64,000 bases of DNA from Turbatrix aceti (Eukaryota > Nematoda > Chromadorea > Rhabditida > Panagrolaimidae), in assembly GCA_963969345.1 (NCBI GenBank), contig OZ017769.1, forward strand, positions 10,543,725 through 10,607,724, written 5' to 3'. A program made the position numbers and the translations under genes. Under the pieces are notes generated by a model. That model did not search any database and was not told the DNA's origin. It worked only from the letters and a program-made list of their open reading frames with translations. Position 1 is the first letter of the stretch; every line of letters starts with the position of its first letter. Below are positions 22,036-33,747 of the stretch, in pieces.

Positions 22036-22344
22036 CTAAAAAAATGAAATTAGATAAAACAAAGAGAAAAGCAAAAACGAGAAAAACAGTCGATTGATCT
22101 AGAAAAAAAGATTGTGCGTGCTTGCGCACTCGACGCAAAACTTCTGGCACGCAAAAGTTTTGAGTTATGCGCACGCGGCAAAAAATCCCATGAGTGTCCC
22201 CGGGGCAGGGTGGCGAAACTCCCATGGCCATGGGAATTAGAAATCGGGGAATTTGTGAAAGCCTTACAAATTACCAAAATAAAAAAAGGTCAATATGACC
22301 ACATTTGTGTTGACACCAAACAAAGTGGATACTGTGGATTAGGG

Positions 22345-22455
22345 TTCGAACCCCCCCCCCCCCCGTATCGGGTCGGGGAAGGGGGTAGTCGGGGGCAGAG
22401 GTGTCGGGGGCGGGAGAATTCTGCCCCCGACGGAGGCAGAAGTCGGCGGGGACGG
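22345..22455. other. C15 run and G-rich tract with G-quadruplex potential
   Basis: A run of about 15 C is followed by repeated GGGG/GGGGG blocks on the plus strand (GGGGAAGGGGG, GGGGGCAGAG, GGGGGCGGGAG, GGGGACGGGGG). This is extreme in a genome whose spacers are AT-rich. No coding function is evident. Confidence 0.5.
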
Positions 22456-22767
22456 GGGTAATTGCCCCCGAGTCCAATGAAAAAGAAGAAAAAAAGGTGT
22501 CAATTTTATCTTAAAACGAAAACCGAGGTATATTTTGAACAAATTTTTCGTATTTTTGCTCTGTTTTTTGCCTATTTGTGTTGTTTTTGAACGTTTTTCC
22601 GCAACAAGTTTTTCGCGTAGGAGCGAGGAAACGAAGTGACGAAGGAACGAGGTTCCGAAGCGACGGAGTGGAAAATAACGTTTTCCGCGACATTTTGAGA
22701 GAATACGCAAATTCCACAACAAAAGATGTAAATTTCTTGAAAACTATGCAAATGTTCTACACGCCTT

Positions 22768-22773
22768 TATAAG
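22768..22773 (+). promoter_or_regulatory. TATA box of CTLD gene B
   Basis: TATAAG lies 64 bases before the first ATG of the gene; the wider context CGCCTTTATAAGA resembles that of gene A. Confidence 0.5.
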
Positions 22774-22831
22774 ACCATCAAGTCGTTTGTTGTCCGTTTT
22801 CTGTGTGCTTCGGATTCTACGCGAACTCGGC

Positions 22832-24334
22832 ATGCGCAACACAGTGTCGATGTCGAAGTCTCTTCGCTCGTTCGTCATTCTGGCTGTCTTTGCCACTGGC
22901 ATGATTCTTCCGTCAGTAGCGTTGTACCAGGGGCCCAACTGCCCTCTCGGAAGAAATGACATCTTCGAGGGAAAGAGATACTTGTACACATACGTGAGTG
23001 GCAGAGTCTTCTGCTACATGTTGTATAAGAATTCAACCGTGGGTATCGCCAATTTACAAAACGCAGTTCACTGGTGCAAAGGTCTTCACCTAGATGCATA
23101 TCCCGCCGTTCCAGAGACTGCAGAAGCAGTTCAGACTTTGAGTAGGTTTTTTTTTGTTTTTTTGCTTAGCATGTATAATTTTTTTAGCCGAGATGACAAG
23201 TGATTCGGCAGATGCCTATTATACCGGCGTCAAAGCTGACGCTTCCTCGACTTTAAGAGATTACGGAAACAAGGAGGTGAAAGTGCCACTCAGTATATCA
23301 GTTAGAGCATTAAATGCGCTTGTATTCTGTAAGTTTCTTGTTTACCAATGCAAAGCTACGAATTTGGTAATATCATTTTTACAGCCAATACCGGTCCAAG
23401 CTTCGGCGACATGAATTCTAGCAAAGTTATTTGTCAAATAGAAGCCTTCCCGTTTGAACATATCGATTTACCTCCGCCGTACCTTTCGTTTGAGTGCCCA
23501 GAAGGTTTTAAAAAGGTCCAGCTTGCGTACGCCGACAAGTGCTACAAAATCATTAACTACCCGAAACCTCTTCATCGATGTCAAGTCAACTCATGGTGTA
23601 AGGATACCCATCCAAATTCCTTGCCACTCAATGCTCGAACCGGAGAAGAAGCTCGTTTGGTTCGTAAGTGAACATGTTTTTTTATTATGTGAGTGTTTAT
23701 TTTCACGTTTATAGAAGAACAAGAGGTGAAGAACCTGACATTTGCTATCTTTACCGGCATACATGCCCCCTGTAGTATGGACGTCATGCGCTCCGATGAC
23801 ACATCAAAAGTGATGTATCTGTACACTGAAAATCGAATCTTTGAACAAAAATGGGCGACAAGCAACTTCTCGCATGCGGAATATCTGATTGCGATTGGTG
23901 CTACCAATGCTTTTGAAGATTATCCCGAAGGAGGTGTCAACCAACGGGTGATGTGCGAAATCATGCTTCCGCGTCAGCCCAAACCGAGTGGCAAATGCAT
24001 GGCCGAATACTTGCATCCGCCGGGTAACAAGCAAATCTGCGTCTCCCGTTACGTGTACGAACCCAAGAAAGCCCTTCAATCGGGAGACTTTCATTCAAAG
24101 CCTGGGCAACATGTAAATGACGACAGCGAAATAGACGACAAAGATTACGACTCAGGGGGAAAGGATGATGAACCAGAAGAAGAACAAAAACCGAAGGGTG
24201 AACAGTCTGAAAAACAGTCTGAAAAACAGTCTGAAGAACAGTCTGAAAAACAGTCTGAAGAGGAATCCAATGGAATGATGATTCGTGCCTCTGCTCTGCT
24301 TGCCCTGATGTCTGTCATGTTTAATCTTGCTTGA
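22832..24334 (+). CDS. CTLD-like gene B: two domains, acidic QSEK repeat, C-terminal anchor
   Basis: Exons 22832-23141, 23188-23328, 23385-23663 and 23715-24334 have the same phase-1 intron layout as gene A and give 449 aa. The start may instead be the ATG at 22850, which gives a more compact signal peptide (SLRSFVILAVFATGMIL). Both CTLD-like modules are recognisable: CPLG..., CYMLY, WCKGLH and AYPAVPET; then CPEGF, KCYKI, WCKDTHP, TGIHAPC and RVMCEIM. A linker near residues 365-430 is Asp/Glu/Lys-rich and contains a QSEKQSEE minisatellite of 12-bp units. The final hydrophobic stretch (ASALLALMSVMFNLA) is weak but consistent with a GPI signal. It is probably a surface or secreted recognition protein; its ligand is unknown. 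Confidence 0.75.
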
Positions 24335-24691
24335 CTTTGGATTTTTTCGTGACTAGCATATAAATTTGTCTGGAATAATTTGAATTGGATTAGGAACGCG
24401 TCATTTTAGTGAGCTTTAATTGAGCGAACTCAATAATTAGGACATCCGAAAACCGATCTGCTTTATGAGCTCATGAAATCTGAGTTGACGTCTAATATCA
24501 TAATCCCGCAACAAAAAAAATACATCAGATAATATTTTTGACCAATTCAAGCACATCTTCGGGGATCAAATTCTGCGATACTCAGCGTAATAAACATTCA
24601 GAAGTTGGGCAAAAACGTTTCATACCCTTGCAATGTGCTACTATGTGTAAAGAAAGAGTAAAACAATTTATTATTTTATTTTTTTGCAAAA
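24335..24691. other. Spacer between convergent CTLD genes B and C
   Basis: AT-rich 3' regions of two genes that point at each other. Nothing coding is seen. Confidence 0.45.
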
Positions 24692-25941
24692 TTAATTGCC
24701 GTCGAGTCCACCGATATGGGGGGTTGAAGAAGAGTCATCGGGTGGTAAAACATCTAGAGTAATGGCACACAACACATAATTGTACAACTCAACGTTTTCT
24801 TCAGATATATCATTCGTTAAATTATACGCTAGCATGCCGATGTATTCTGGATTTTCGGCAAACCTAAAGTTGTCTAATATTTCCAGAGGAGCAGGAAGAG
24901 GGGTGCCGTCGACGTTTAAAAAACTACTCTTGTTGTAAGCTTGAAAGCATGGAATGTAGACGCCGATAATGGTAAATTCTTTGGGATTTACAAGGGTTTC
25001 TATAAAACATAAAAACTTAAATACAGAAAAAAAAACTAAAAATATAAAATAAACTGAAAAAATAAAAAAAGGAAAAAAAAATATAAACCAAAAAATTTTT
25101 TGGAAAATGTTTTCATTTTTATTTCAAATAGTATTTTAATGATGGAGCAAAAAAATTATAAAACTCACTCATAAATTCCCGTTCTTCAATCGAGTTGATC
25201 GTGGCAGGAATTGCCCTGGAATGAAGACCCCGGCAGTAGTCGATGAGCGAACACCGGAAAACAGTTTTCTCCGCCTTGTAAACTTGATAGCATCTACGAA
25301 TGCCATTGATTTCCCTATAAACGTAATTTTCGTCAGGACATTTTGTCAACTTTTGAACAACGGGAGCTGGTGGCAGTGGTTCAGGATCGGATGGTGAATC
25401 AAGTTTCGTAATGACACACAAAACATAGTTGTTGTACCACTCGCTTTTCTCAGACATATCATCGGTGTACGTGTATGCAAGCATGCCGAGATACTCCGGG
25501 TTTTCGTCGCCGCCCAAGTTGTTCATTCTTTCCAGAGGGACCGGAAGTGGTGTGCCGTCGACGTTGACAAAATTTGTTCTGTTGTATTCCAGGGGGCATG
25601 GAATGTAAACACCGATGACGGTAAACTCTTCTCGATCTACTAGGGTTTCTGAAAAATTATATTTATTTAACAGATAGCATAAAAAATATTTTCGCACTCA
25701 TAAAATTTCTTTCCTCGACTGAGGTAATGGTTGCAGGAAGGGCATCTGGATGGAGATCTCGGCAGTAGTCGATGAGCCTACATCTATCAACCCTCTCTTT
25801 TGCCTTGTAGACGATGTAGCACCTTTGAAGACCATCGTTCTTCCTGAAGACGTAGTTATCGTCAGGGCATTTCATATCAGCTGACTGAATGTATGCGACA
25901 ATGTATACGAAGAAGAGAAGCAAAAGCTGCTGCCAATACAT
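24692..25941 (-). CDS. CTLD-like gene C: secreted protein with two domains
   Basis: Minus-strand exons 25941-25698, 25648-25169 and 24999-24692 join at phase-1 introns (ATG A|GT..AG|AA ACC) to 343 aa. A signal peptide (MYWQQLLLLFFVYIVAY) precedes two six-cysteine modules. Each is encoded as half-exon plus half-exon: CPDDNYVFRK..RCYIVYKAK..DRC..DYCR.LHP.ALPA in the first part, then FTVIGVYIPC, NVDGTPLPVPLE and NYVLC in the second. The NVDGTPLP block resembles the WVDGSPL segment of C-type lectin domains. The last exon ends in an acidic tail without hydrophobic anchor, so a soluble secreted form is likely. It is closest to gene E on the other side of the RhoGAP locus. Confidence 0.8.
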
Positions 25942-26775
25942 ATTTGTTGATTCAGAAAAGACAAACGACGGATGACGAACGAATAAAAAATGAGAAGACA
26001 CAACTGACATAAGATCGAGCGAGTCAAGTTGTCTTTCTTTACTCTTTTTGAAACTTTGATTTCAAATGCAAATTTTAATTTATGTAAAAATATTGAAAGA
26101 TTTTTACTTTCATTCAAAAAACTGTATAAAATTTAAATACAAGAATCCCAATAGTTTTTTGTGTAAAATAATGTTTAGTTCATAACTTTGATAGCATTGG
26201 GTGAAATCAAGCGCGCGTTCAAAAAACTGCGTATCCAATTTGTACGACATAATGGAAGCTTCAGTCGGTTCCAGGGTCCAAAACAAGCCGGTAATTTAAG
26301 CCCGTATTGGCTTGCTTATCATTAAAATTTTTTTTCAATGAAGCGCACAAAAACACAGTTTTTTGACAAAAACTTACATGAAAAGTGCTAAAAACGACAA
26401 CTTCATTTTATTTAGGAAACAATACTAATTGTTTTCACAAAAAAAGCGTTTTTGCGCGTTTGTTTTTTAAAAATATTTTTGTTTCGGGCAAAGCGGGCTT
26501 GACGGGCCGCCGCATTTTGGCCTGGCCCGTTTTAGTCCCTGATCATGTCTCGATAACGCTGAATTGAGTATGGAAAACCATTGTGCAGCACATAAACCGT
26601 CCCAACGAATGATTTTTGCGTCCTGTCGGATGCAAAATGTGTTTGGGAGAAAAAAGTGGCGCCAAAATAGGCAAACCTTCTAATATAGCGCTTCCTTGGA
26701 AATCAAAGCTATAAATATTCGTTAAGCGATCGACAATGCTACTACTCGCGCGGCAGTCCTGAGAACAAAAACAAA
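25942..26775. other. Intergenic, no gene seen
   Basis: Upstream region of CTLD gene C and AT-rich spacer. Short open frames here lack splice or composition support. Confidence 0.4.
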
Positions 26776-26783
26776 CCGTCAGG

Positions 26784-26969
26784 CAGGGTGGCGAAGCGGG
26801 AGAATCTCCCAAATCTACCGGGAGAATTTCTTCGGAGAATCTCTGAAGATTCTCCGGGGTAAAAAAAATCTCCCAGGAGATTTCAAACGGAGTCTCTCGG
26901 GAGATTTGCGGGGGAATTTTCGGAGATTTTCTCCCAGGTTGCAACCTCCCGGAAGATTTTGCCACCCTG
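26784..26969. mobile_element. hAT-type MITE (186 bp)
   Basis: It begins CAGGGTGGCGAA and ends TTGCCACCCTG (inverted ends). It is flanked by 8-bp direct repeats CCGTCAGG (26776-26783) and CCGTAAGG (26970-26977), seven of eight identical. CAGGG..GGC ends and an 8-bp target duplication are hallmarks of hAT elements. The interior is filled with GGGAGAATCTCC-like palindromes. A similar end (CAGGGTGGCGAAACTCCC) occurs alone near 22206. Confidence 0.8.
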
Positions 26970-26977
26970 CCGTAAGG

Positions 26978-29379
26978 TGTCACTCGCAAGCCCCGTGCGC
27001 GCTCTGAAAGACGATGCGATGGGTTGAACCGCAAATATTTACGATATACATACACTCCTTGGCATGTGTAAAACATTTTGAAAAACTTATAATATCCCCT
27101 ATGTTGGCGCCTTTCTTTTGCCACAAAACACAAATTTGCTACAAAATCTTTCATTGGGACGCCCATATTTTTTTTAAATGACCCCCTGAATAAATAAATG
27201 CATTGTTCAGAAATTTTCTATTTTCTAGTTTTTTTTTCACAATTAAAAATTCGTATAAAAAACTGAAATCTATACAAACAATATTTTACTAAACAATATT
27301 TTATCAAAATTTTTTTGCAGGACTGAAATCGCAAAAAAAGTTCAGCACAACAAAAAAGTTATGTACAGTTTTACAACCACAACTAAAAATGTAAAAGAAA
27401 TTTCCAATATTTACTGAAGAGCATTAAATATTGGAGATTTGTTTTATTTAACGTTCTACAGTAAATATTACTTCGTAAAAAAGTCAATAAAACGCAATAG
27501 TTTCGTCAACCAAATAATTCGTCATAAGCGAACAATGTGAGTCTAAGTGTGTCAGGTAATGCCCTCAAGTGTCCGACTTTGCGCGCGACCTAACAAGACC
27601 ACACATTTCTTGGCAGTGCACTTTTCTTGATTTCTTGTTTGATAGCTCACTTTCACACTTTTAGGGGGTTCGTAGCGCATGTGTGCTAGATAACTGTACC
27701 TCATGAAAATTTAGTAAAAATTATTAGTTATTCCGCTACATTTTGTACCGTACAAAAGAAAAAAAATTATAAATGGGGTTTTTTTTAAATCTGATTTTTA
27801 CCAACAAACATTTCATAACGCGGAAAGTTTATACACAATTCTGTCAGCAATGGGTATTTATTTTTTTAATTTGTTAGAATTCCTAAACGGAATCTTCGTT
27901 AATTATAAAAGCTACCTGCATTTCACCGCTTGCTGAATTTTTTTCATGTAATCTTGGCAAAGTCAGCAAATAAGAACGCGTTCAGCAAACCAATGTCATC
28001 AAAAAAATCACGTCAAAGCAATACGGGTCTTTTCCCATATTTTACCGTTTAGATCCTGATTTTTGGGGTGCCCTAATAACGGTGGCTGTCCTCGGTGCCT
28101 TTTCATTGGCCTCCATTTTCTTGCCTGGCAGAATCACGTTCAGCCGGTTTGAATTGTTTCATCTATTTTTTTCTTCTGCGCCCCCGAACTGGACTTCCTT
28201 ACTTAATCATACGTACAACGCCAACGTTTCGTTAAACTGTTTAGCATTGAACAAATTGAATGCTGACCTTGGCGAGTGATATTCCAGAGGTTTGCCACAT
28301 TTGTGCAAAAACAACGCCGCTCTGACTGACGAGTTGAGTTCTCCTCCAATTCATTTCCATTTTCTGTTTTTGGTGTGTCCTGCTCAAATGTGTTTCTATC
28401 TCACTTGGATCATCTGTGATGAAGAATACGTTACTTTCTCTTCAATTTGCTTTTTAATTTCCGTCAATTTTCATAGCTTTCGTAAATAGTTTGTGGGAGT
28501 ACACAAAATTCATGACAAAATTCAACTACTATCGTTTTTTTTGTTACCGTTTCGAAAGTTTATCTTTTTGCTTTTATTTCCGAAAATATGTATTTTTAAA
28601 CTGCTAATGTCGCTGTTTTTCTGGACATACATATACAAAAAAGCAAGGTCATGAAAAAACCGTATTAAAAAAGTAATCAAAGCCCTAAATCTCTAATTTT
28701 CTGAATAATGTGAATCCTTTTTTAACTTTTGTAAGGTTCAATTTGTATTACAGGGTATTCAGGTTAACGATTCTCGTTTTTTTAACTCGCAACAATGATT
28801 CATAAAAAAAGCGTTAAAAAAGTATTCATATTTTTAATAGTTAGCATTTCTTTTTCACGGGATGAAAAAAAACTGTCGCTTATGTTTGGTGTATTCGTAG
28901 ACGACTGCCCCAAAACAAGTCCCCATTTCTTAACACCGGTAAGTGATTCTGCAGGTCTTTCCACAAAAAAAGTTTAAAACCAGACTTTCACTATTGTTCT
29001 GCGCTTTTTTTATCTGCAGTCTGAGGTCTAAGGTCTTGCAGATGTGCAATTATCAAAAAAACGAGACGTCGATTCCTGTTTGTTTTATGCGAAGATTGAA
29101 TTTTCTTACAATAGTTTTTATTTTTTTTCGGCAGCAACTGCTCTGTGTGGAGCGTGAAACAAATGTTTCTTTATGCAATTTTTTATATGCAAAATTAGCA
29201 AAACGTTTTTCTATTTAGAACTGTATTTTTTTAACTGACAAACGTAAGTCAACTTTTATTTTAAAAAATTTTTAATTACATAAATTGAATTTTTGAATCA
29301 AATTTTATCAATTTTTTCTATAAAAAACTGTATTGCAAAACTTTAATTAATGTGTATTTTTTGAAATTTTAAGCATACT
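26978..29379. other. 2.4-kb AT-rich spacer without supported genes
   Basis: Only short frames without good splice sites or codon bias are present on either strand. A moderately GC-rich patch at 28080-28480 was examined and not called. No RNA gene was recognised. Confidence 0.4.
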
Positions 29380-29512
29380 GTTTTTGTGTCTGTAAACTAT
29401 CGGTCCATCGCCTTGGAGGGTGGCCTGGCGGACGCTTGTTCTTTGGCGCGGTCGGAGGCACTGGCTCCTGACTTTGCGCAGTAGGGCCGTTGCGTACCAG
29501 TTCTTGAGCTTC
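29380..29512 (-). pseudogene. 3'-end fragment of a non-LTR retrotransposon ORF
   Basis: One minus-strand frame reads EAQELVRNG..., then PKNKRPPGHPPRRWTDSL. The R.PGRPP.RW.D motif is typical of the C-terminus of RTE-like reverse-transcriptase proteins. The patch is GC-rich within AT-rich DNA and has no intact frame around it. Confidence 0.55.
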
Positions 29513-30171
29513 GTTTGTGTTGTGGTCAAATTACTGATTTCAACGAACAGGTTCATATTTATGTACATATGAATGCAATAAATGCATATTAAATGAAAAA
29601 CGAAAAAACCGTTGATCAGGGATAGAAAAAGAGATAGAGACACAACTTGACCTTTATTTTTCAATCATTTCTCCACTCATCAAGATATCCCCCCATCCGC
29701 AATGCATTCAATATCTGCTTGTGCTCCTCATGCGAAACAGTTTCGTTGCGCAGTATATCATTCTTTCTTGTGATCTCCCGCGTTGTTAATTGATTGAAAT
29801 ACATATTTACATAACTAAATTGTCTACTTATACATATTTTTATAAGTACATGAAGTATAAAAAATTTTAAAATCAGTTTTTTTATTTTGGGCACAATATA
29901 AAAAAACTAATTTTGATGGAGGCAATTTTGTTAACTGATCGCTAATTGAAATCAATCAAATTTTGTATAAATAAATATGAACGTAATTTGTTTAAAAAAA
30001 CATATACATACTTTTACTTTGACTGACAAATATTTTTCAGTTCATATATTTTTTAAGAGCGGTCTAAAAAGTTCACTAATTCCTTTTCACACTGACCATT
30101 TACATTACATTGTTTGTCCGCGTCGCTTCAAACAACCCCAAAAATCAAAAAGAAACCTTTTTCCCTTTCAA
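29513..30171. other. Intergenic, no supported gene
   Basis: AT-rich. A minus-strand frame at 29661-29894 begins with a hydrophobic, signal-like stretch (KKLILKFFILHVLIKIC) but has no further support. Confidence 0.35.
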
Positions 30172-30198
30172 ATGCTAAAATTCCCAAGCATTACTATT

Positions 30199-30339
30199 AT
30201 GGCTTGCTACAGCTTGGCAGCGACGATAATCGGCGTATTACTGCTGCTTTTTCGTGCTGGCCTGGCCCCGGCCGCGGCCGATACATATTTTGTTTCTCCC
30301 GATCGTGTAACACTTGCATCAGCACTTTTACCATCATGA
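30199..30339 (+). CDS. Possible small secreted peptide ORF (46 aa), low support
   Basis: ATG at 30199 (or in frame at 30172) opens a GC-richer frame with a strong signal-like core (ATIIGVLLLLFRAGLAPAAA) followed by about 19 residues and a TGA. A second frame overlapping its 3' end runs to 30479 and also contains a hydrophobic stretch (FLTMLGLVFFSHLLFLGI). I could not find a plausible intron joining the two. It may be a small secreted peptide gene, a broken gene or chance. Confidence 0.25.
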   Translation: MACYSLAATIIGVLLLLFRAGLAPAAADTYFVSPDRVTLASALLPS

Positions 30340-30479
30340 CTGACGCTGCCGCCACTGGACAACACAATACATTTTTGACAATGCTTGGTTTGGTATTTTT
30401 TTCACACCTGCTTTTTCTTGGGATTACGAATGGACCGCGCGGCTTTTCGAGGGATACTGATGTGAGCTTTGTTGCGTAA

Positions 30480-32536
30480 CTGCGCTAAAATGCTGATCTA
30501 CGTATCTGTTTTTTGACGGACGCGTGGAATTTGTTTCTACTTTTGTAAATATGTATGTGGAAAACGTAAATATTTTTTAAACAAAATAAAATTGACACGA
30601 GCGGATTTTTTTATACATTATTTAGAATTAAAAAAAAACAAAACAATCTTTTTGCTAACTGTTGCCATTGTTTTGATAACCTTTTTAGTATTCTTAATGT
30701 TTTGTTTTGGTATCAGATTCTTAAATATTTTACATTTTGTGATAAATATGTGTGTGAACGCATTTTCTGATCATGTCCACAACAGTAGAACCTTGCAACG
30801 CTGCAAAAATTGTAAACTGTCATTTTTTGTTTGCTGTAACATGCATCGTTTTTTTTGTTTAAAATGCTAATATAAGTCATACTATGAACTTATCATTTTT
30901 AAATTTATTTATAAATATCATTGGCCGCATCTTCAAATCGCACATGTTATAAACTTGCCGGCAGAGCTTCTAAAAGTTCCATGTATGCTGGGAAATGTTG
31001 TTAAAAAATTTTCCACTATTCGCTTTTTCATTATTTTAAATCAACGCTTTTTTGAATTTATTACTGCATTTTTTACGAATATCATTGAATTTTGTCAAAA
31101 TTGTTCATACTACTTTAGAACTTTTGTTTTATTCGGTGCAAATATGTTTCAAATTTAGAAATTTCCTTCACATGCCTCAAAATATTTTCAACGATACTCG
31201 GGTCGTCAACTGATAAAATTTCACTTTTTTACGATCATAAATGAAACAAAAACTGTATAATTTGAACATTATCCCAAAAACTAAATCGCTGTTTTGATGT
31301 ATGTTAAAAAATTGATTAATTAGGTGTGAAACTAAACGAATACAAAATAAACTGCGGAATGTTCTTTTTTTTCAAAATGCGTTATTATTAATGGCGGGCA
31401 AAGGCGTACCGAACACCCTTTGACTACAATATAAAATAAATTGAACATGCGTTAAAAATTTTTTTCAACATGCAGAATGTATGTATCTGTTTTTTTTATA
31501 AATAACACGCCATGTTTTTCACGACATCCGTTCAACATTATCAATTCAGATATTGTGAGAAAAAAACATGTCAAACACCCTCGCTTTCCCGATTTGTGTG
31601 AAAATTTGTTCCATTGTCATTCATTTTTTTGACTTTTTCTCCTTTTTTTCCGCCCATTAAAAGTTCCCCGATTTAGTTTTCGCATTTGCGTGGTCTGCGT
31701 AAATACTCTCACGATCAGGAGATATACTGTTTAGATAACCGGGAGAGGTCTGGGAGCGGGCGTCGTCGTGGGTTGATCGGCAATTAAAACGGAAGACGGG
31801 ACAATGAAGTTCCCTTCTATCAATACCAGATGCCAGAGCTATAAAAACACCCATTCCCGATATCGACCATGAAAAAAGGGGGCAAATGTGGAACTGTGTC
31901 TTGGGTTGACAAAATTCGGTAATAAATTTTGTTTTATTACTTTTTTTGTTTTGAACTTTTGGGTTTTTTTTGGTTGAAAAATAAGATTTTGAACGTTGTG
32001 AATATTTTTTTTTGAAAAAAAATTAACGGGTCAGGTTGAGATTGATTTTAAAAAAAGGTTGAGAGATTGCTCAAAAAACTGTCCATCAGTGTAAAACCGT
32101 TGATTTTTTGTAATGCATGCTGATAATTTTTTTTCAAAACCTCATTTACTGTTTTTTTGGATAACTTTTGAATGAATATAATATTTTTCATAATAAATAT
32201 TTTTTTTGCAAAAACACTTCTGCTTTCACAAAAAAACTTGTTTGGTGCCCCAAAAATTTTGGTCAATGGACGGGTTATTTTTTTCTCGATGGAGACACTT
32301 GGTCGACGAAACAAGGAAGGCGAGGAGCTTTTCCCGAGGTTAGGATAAAAAAGCGTGATTTTATCTATTTATTTATTTATTTCACCATTACTCAGTGGTT
32401 AGTTATCATTAGACCAGATGTTAGGAGGCACAAATGACGTCCAGATTTTTTATCTATATCGTTTGTTATCCTTTGTTTTTTTTTACGTGTTTTATAATCA
32501 CTGTATCCGTAAACTCAAAACGATAAATATTTTTAG
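30480..32536. other. 2-kb AT-rich spacer without supported genes
   Basis: Nothing coding is supported. A GC-richer patch at 31650-31860 lacks a convincing frame. The spacer ends in ATTTTTAG at 32536, the acceptor 12 bases before the next ATG. Confidence 0.4.
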
Positions 32537-32548
32537 GCCCTTAAAAAC

Positions 32549-32878
32549 ATGGGAAAACCAAGCAAAACACAAAACTTTTTACTCCGCGTGACACCCGACT
32601 CTCCAATTTCTCTGCCACCTGCAATACATCTTCCACCGTTTCAAGAAAGTGAGTCCGATGATAACGACGATTGTGTTGACGTTGAAAGCAGCAATTTGCT
32701 ATCACCAAAAGCTGCGCTATCTCGGTCCTCTTCCGCGGCTGCGATGGGAGGTGGCGCCAGGAGTCCTACCAACCCCCAGCGGAGCAAGCAACGCCACTAT
32801 TTGTCAAACAAGCTCAAGTCTCTCAAGACCATGAGTCCGCGTCTTTACGACGAGATTATGGTCGGGCCTGCACTTCAG
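32549..32878 (+). CDS. First coding exon of a Ser/Pro-rich protein; possible 5' end of the RhoGAP gene
   Basis: ATG at 32549 follows a TTTTTAG acceptor by 12 bases and opens 110 codons ending CTTCAG|GTGGGA in phase 0. The product is Ser/Pro-rich and low-complexity (LPPAIHLPPFQESESDDNDD; SRSSSAAAMGGGARSP) and ends in a basic stretch, KQRHYLSNKLKSLK. Codon composition is clearly coding. The downstream partner exon is unresolved. A phase-0 mini-exon at 35736-35768 (after CATTCCAG, encoding PSGESVKSNNR) is a candidate. The next sizeable same-strand gene is the RhoGAP at 37887, but I could not build a frame-consistent link, so this may be an alternative 5' exon or a separate gene. Confidence 0.5.
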
Positions 32879-33747
32879 GTGGGAAATAGTTTTTTTGGAG
32901 GGGGTGTTATTGGTTTTGTAACCATATTGGTGTAAGAAGTTTTTTCTGAAAACCAAAAAATATTTTTTGACCATTTCGGCTTGCTTTAGGGCTTTTTTGT
33001 CTCCAAATCTCGTCCGTTATCATAAATGCTATTAAAAATGACAGGAATTGCATAAACATATTCCGTTTTTATTGCCCCTCTCTTCGCTCTTTTGTTTCTT
33101 GCCATTCAGTTGTCTATGGGATTTATGGATCCGTATGCATTTTATATTTACGCTTCATCTCAAAAAATAACCGCTGTGATTGATCACTTTTTTGAAATGG
33201 ATTTTTGCTATAATTTGAAATTTTTGCTCGTATTAGTGAAACAATTTTTTGTACGTAAGCCGCTATTTTTCTTTTATGGCAACAATTATGTATATTTTTT
33301 TGTCTTTAATTTACCAGAATTGACAAATTGTCGAAAATACAAAAATCAAATAAGTGATAACTGTTTTTCCTTTTTCTGAATGACTCAATAAAATCCGTGA
33401 CAGCCAGAGGCGAATCAAACGATTAAATTTCATCAAAATCTTTTTGGTCACAAAAAATTCATAAAAAACTTTTTTGGATATGGAACTTTTTAAACCCCCT
33501 ACTTGTAAAACCAACAAACATTAGTTTACGTGTCTAATACAGGAGTATTTAACTACAAAAAACTAAAAATAATAGTCGCTTTTGTAGTTTCATATTTATG
33601 TACATTTACGCTATTGTTTTTTCATAAAAAGTTATTCAATACTCACGTTTTTGTCCTGTTACCTTCCCCTTATTTTTTATCAATGCGCGCGTACATTTTC
33701 AGAGAGTCATGTTCAAAAAAACGCCCTGCAGCCCGTAATATTTAGAG

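Noticed and set aside
22050..22277. Minus-strand frames upstream of the unrecognised gene as a first exon
   Set aside because: No start and donor combination in phase with the exon at 22035 could be found; left open rather than called.
22326..22352. tRNA-like GGTTCGAACCC near the C-run
   Set aside because: B-box resemblance only; no cloverleaf can be built around it.
26543..27166. 207-codon minus-strand open frame
   Set aside because: It runs through the hAT MITE's palindromes, has no splice or composition support, and is explained by the repeat.
28082..28489. Two 65-codon frames with hydrophobic stretches
   Set aside because: No ATG in good context, no splice sites, and composition no better than surrounding DNA.
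31657..31854. 65-codon minus-strand frame with TATAAAA on the opposite strand
   Set aside because: No consistent gene model on either strand; the plus-strand ATG after the TATA box opens only a 17-codon frame.
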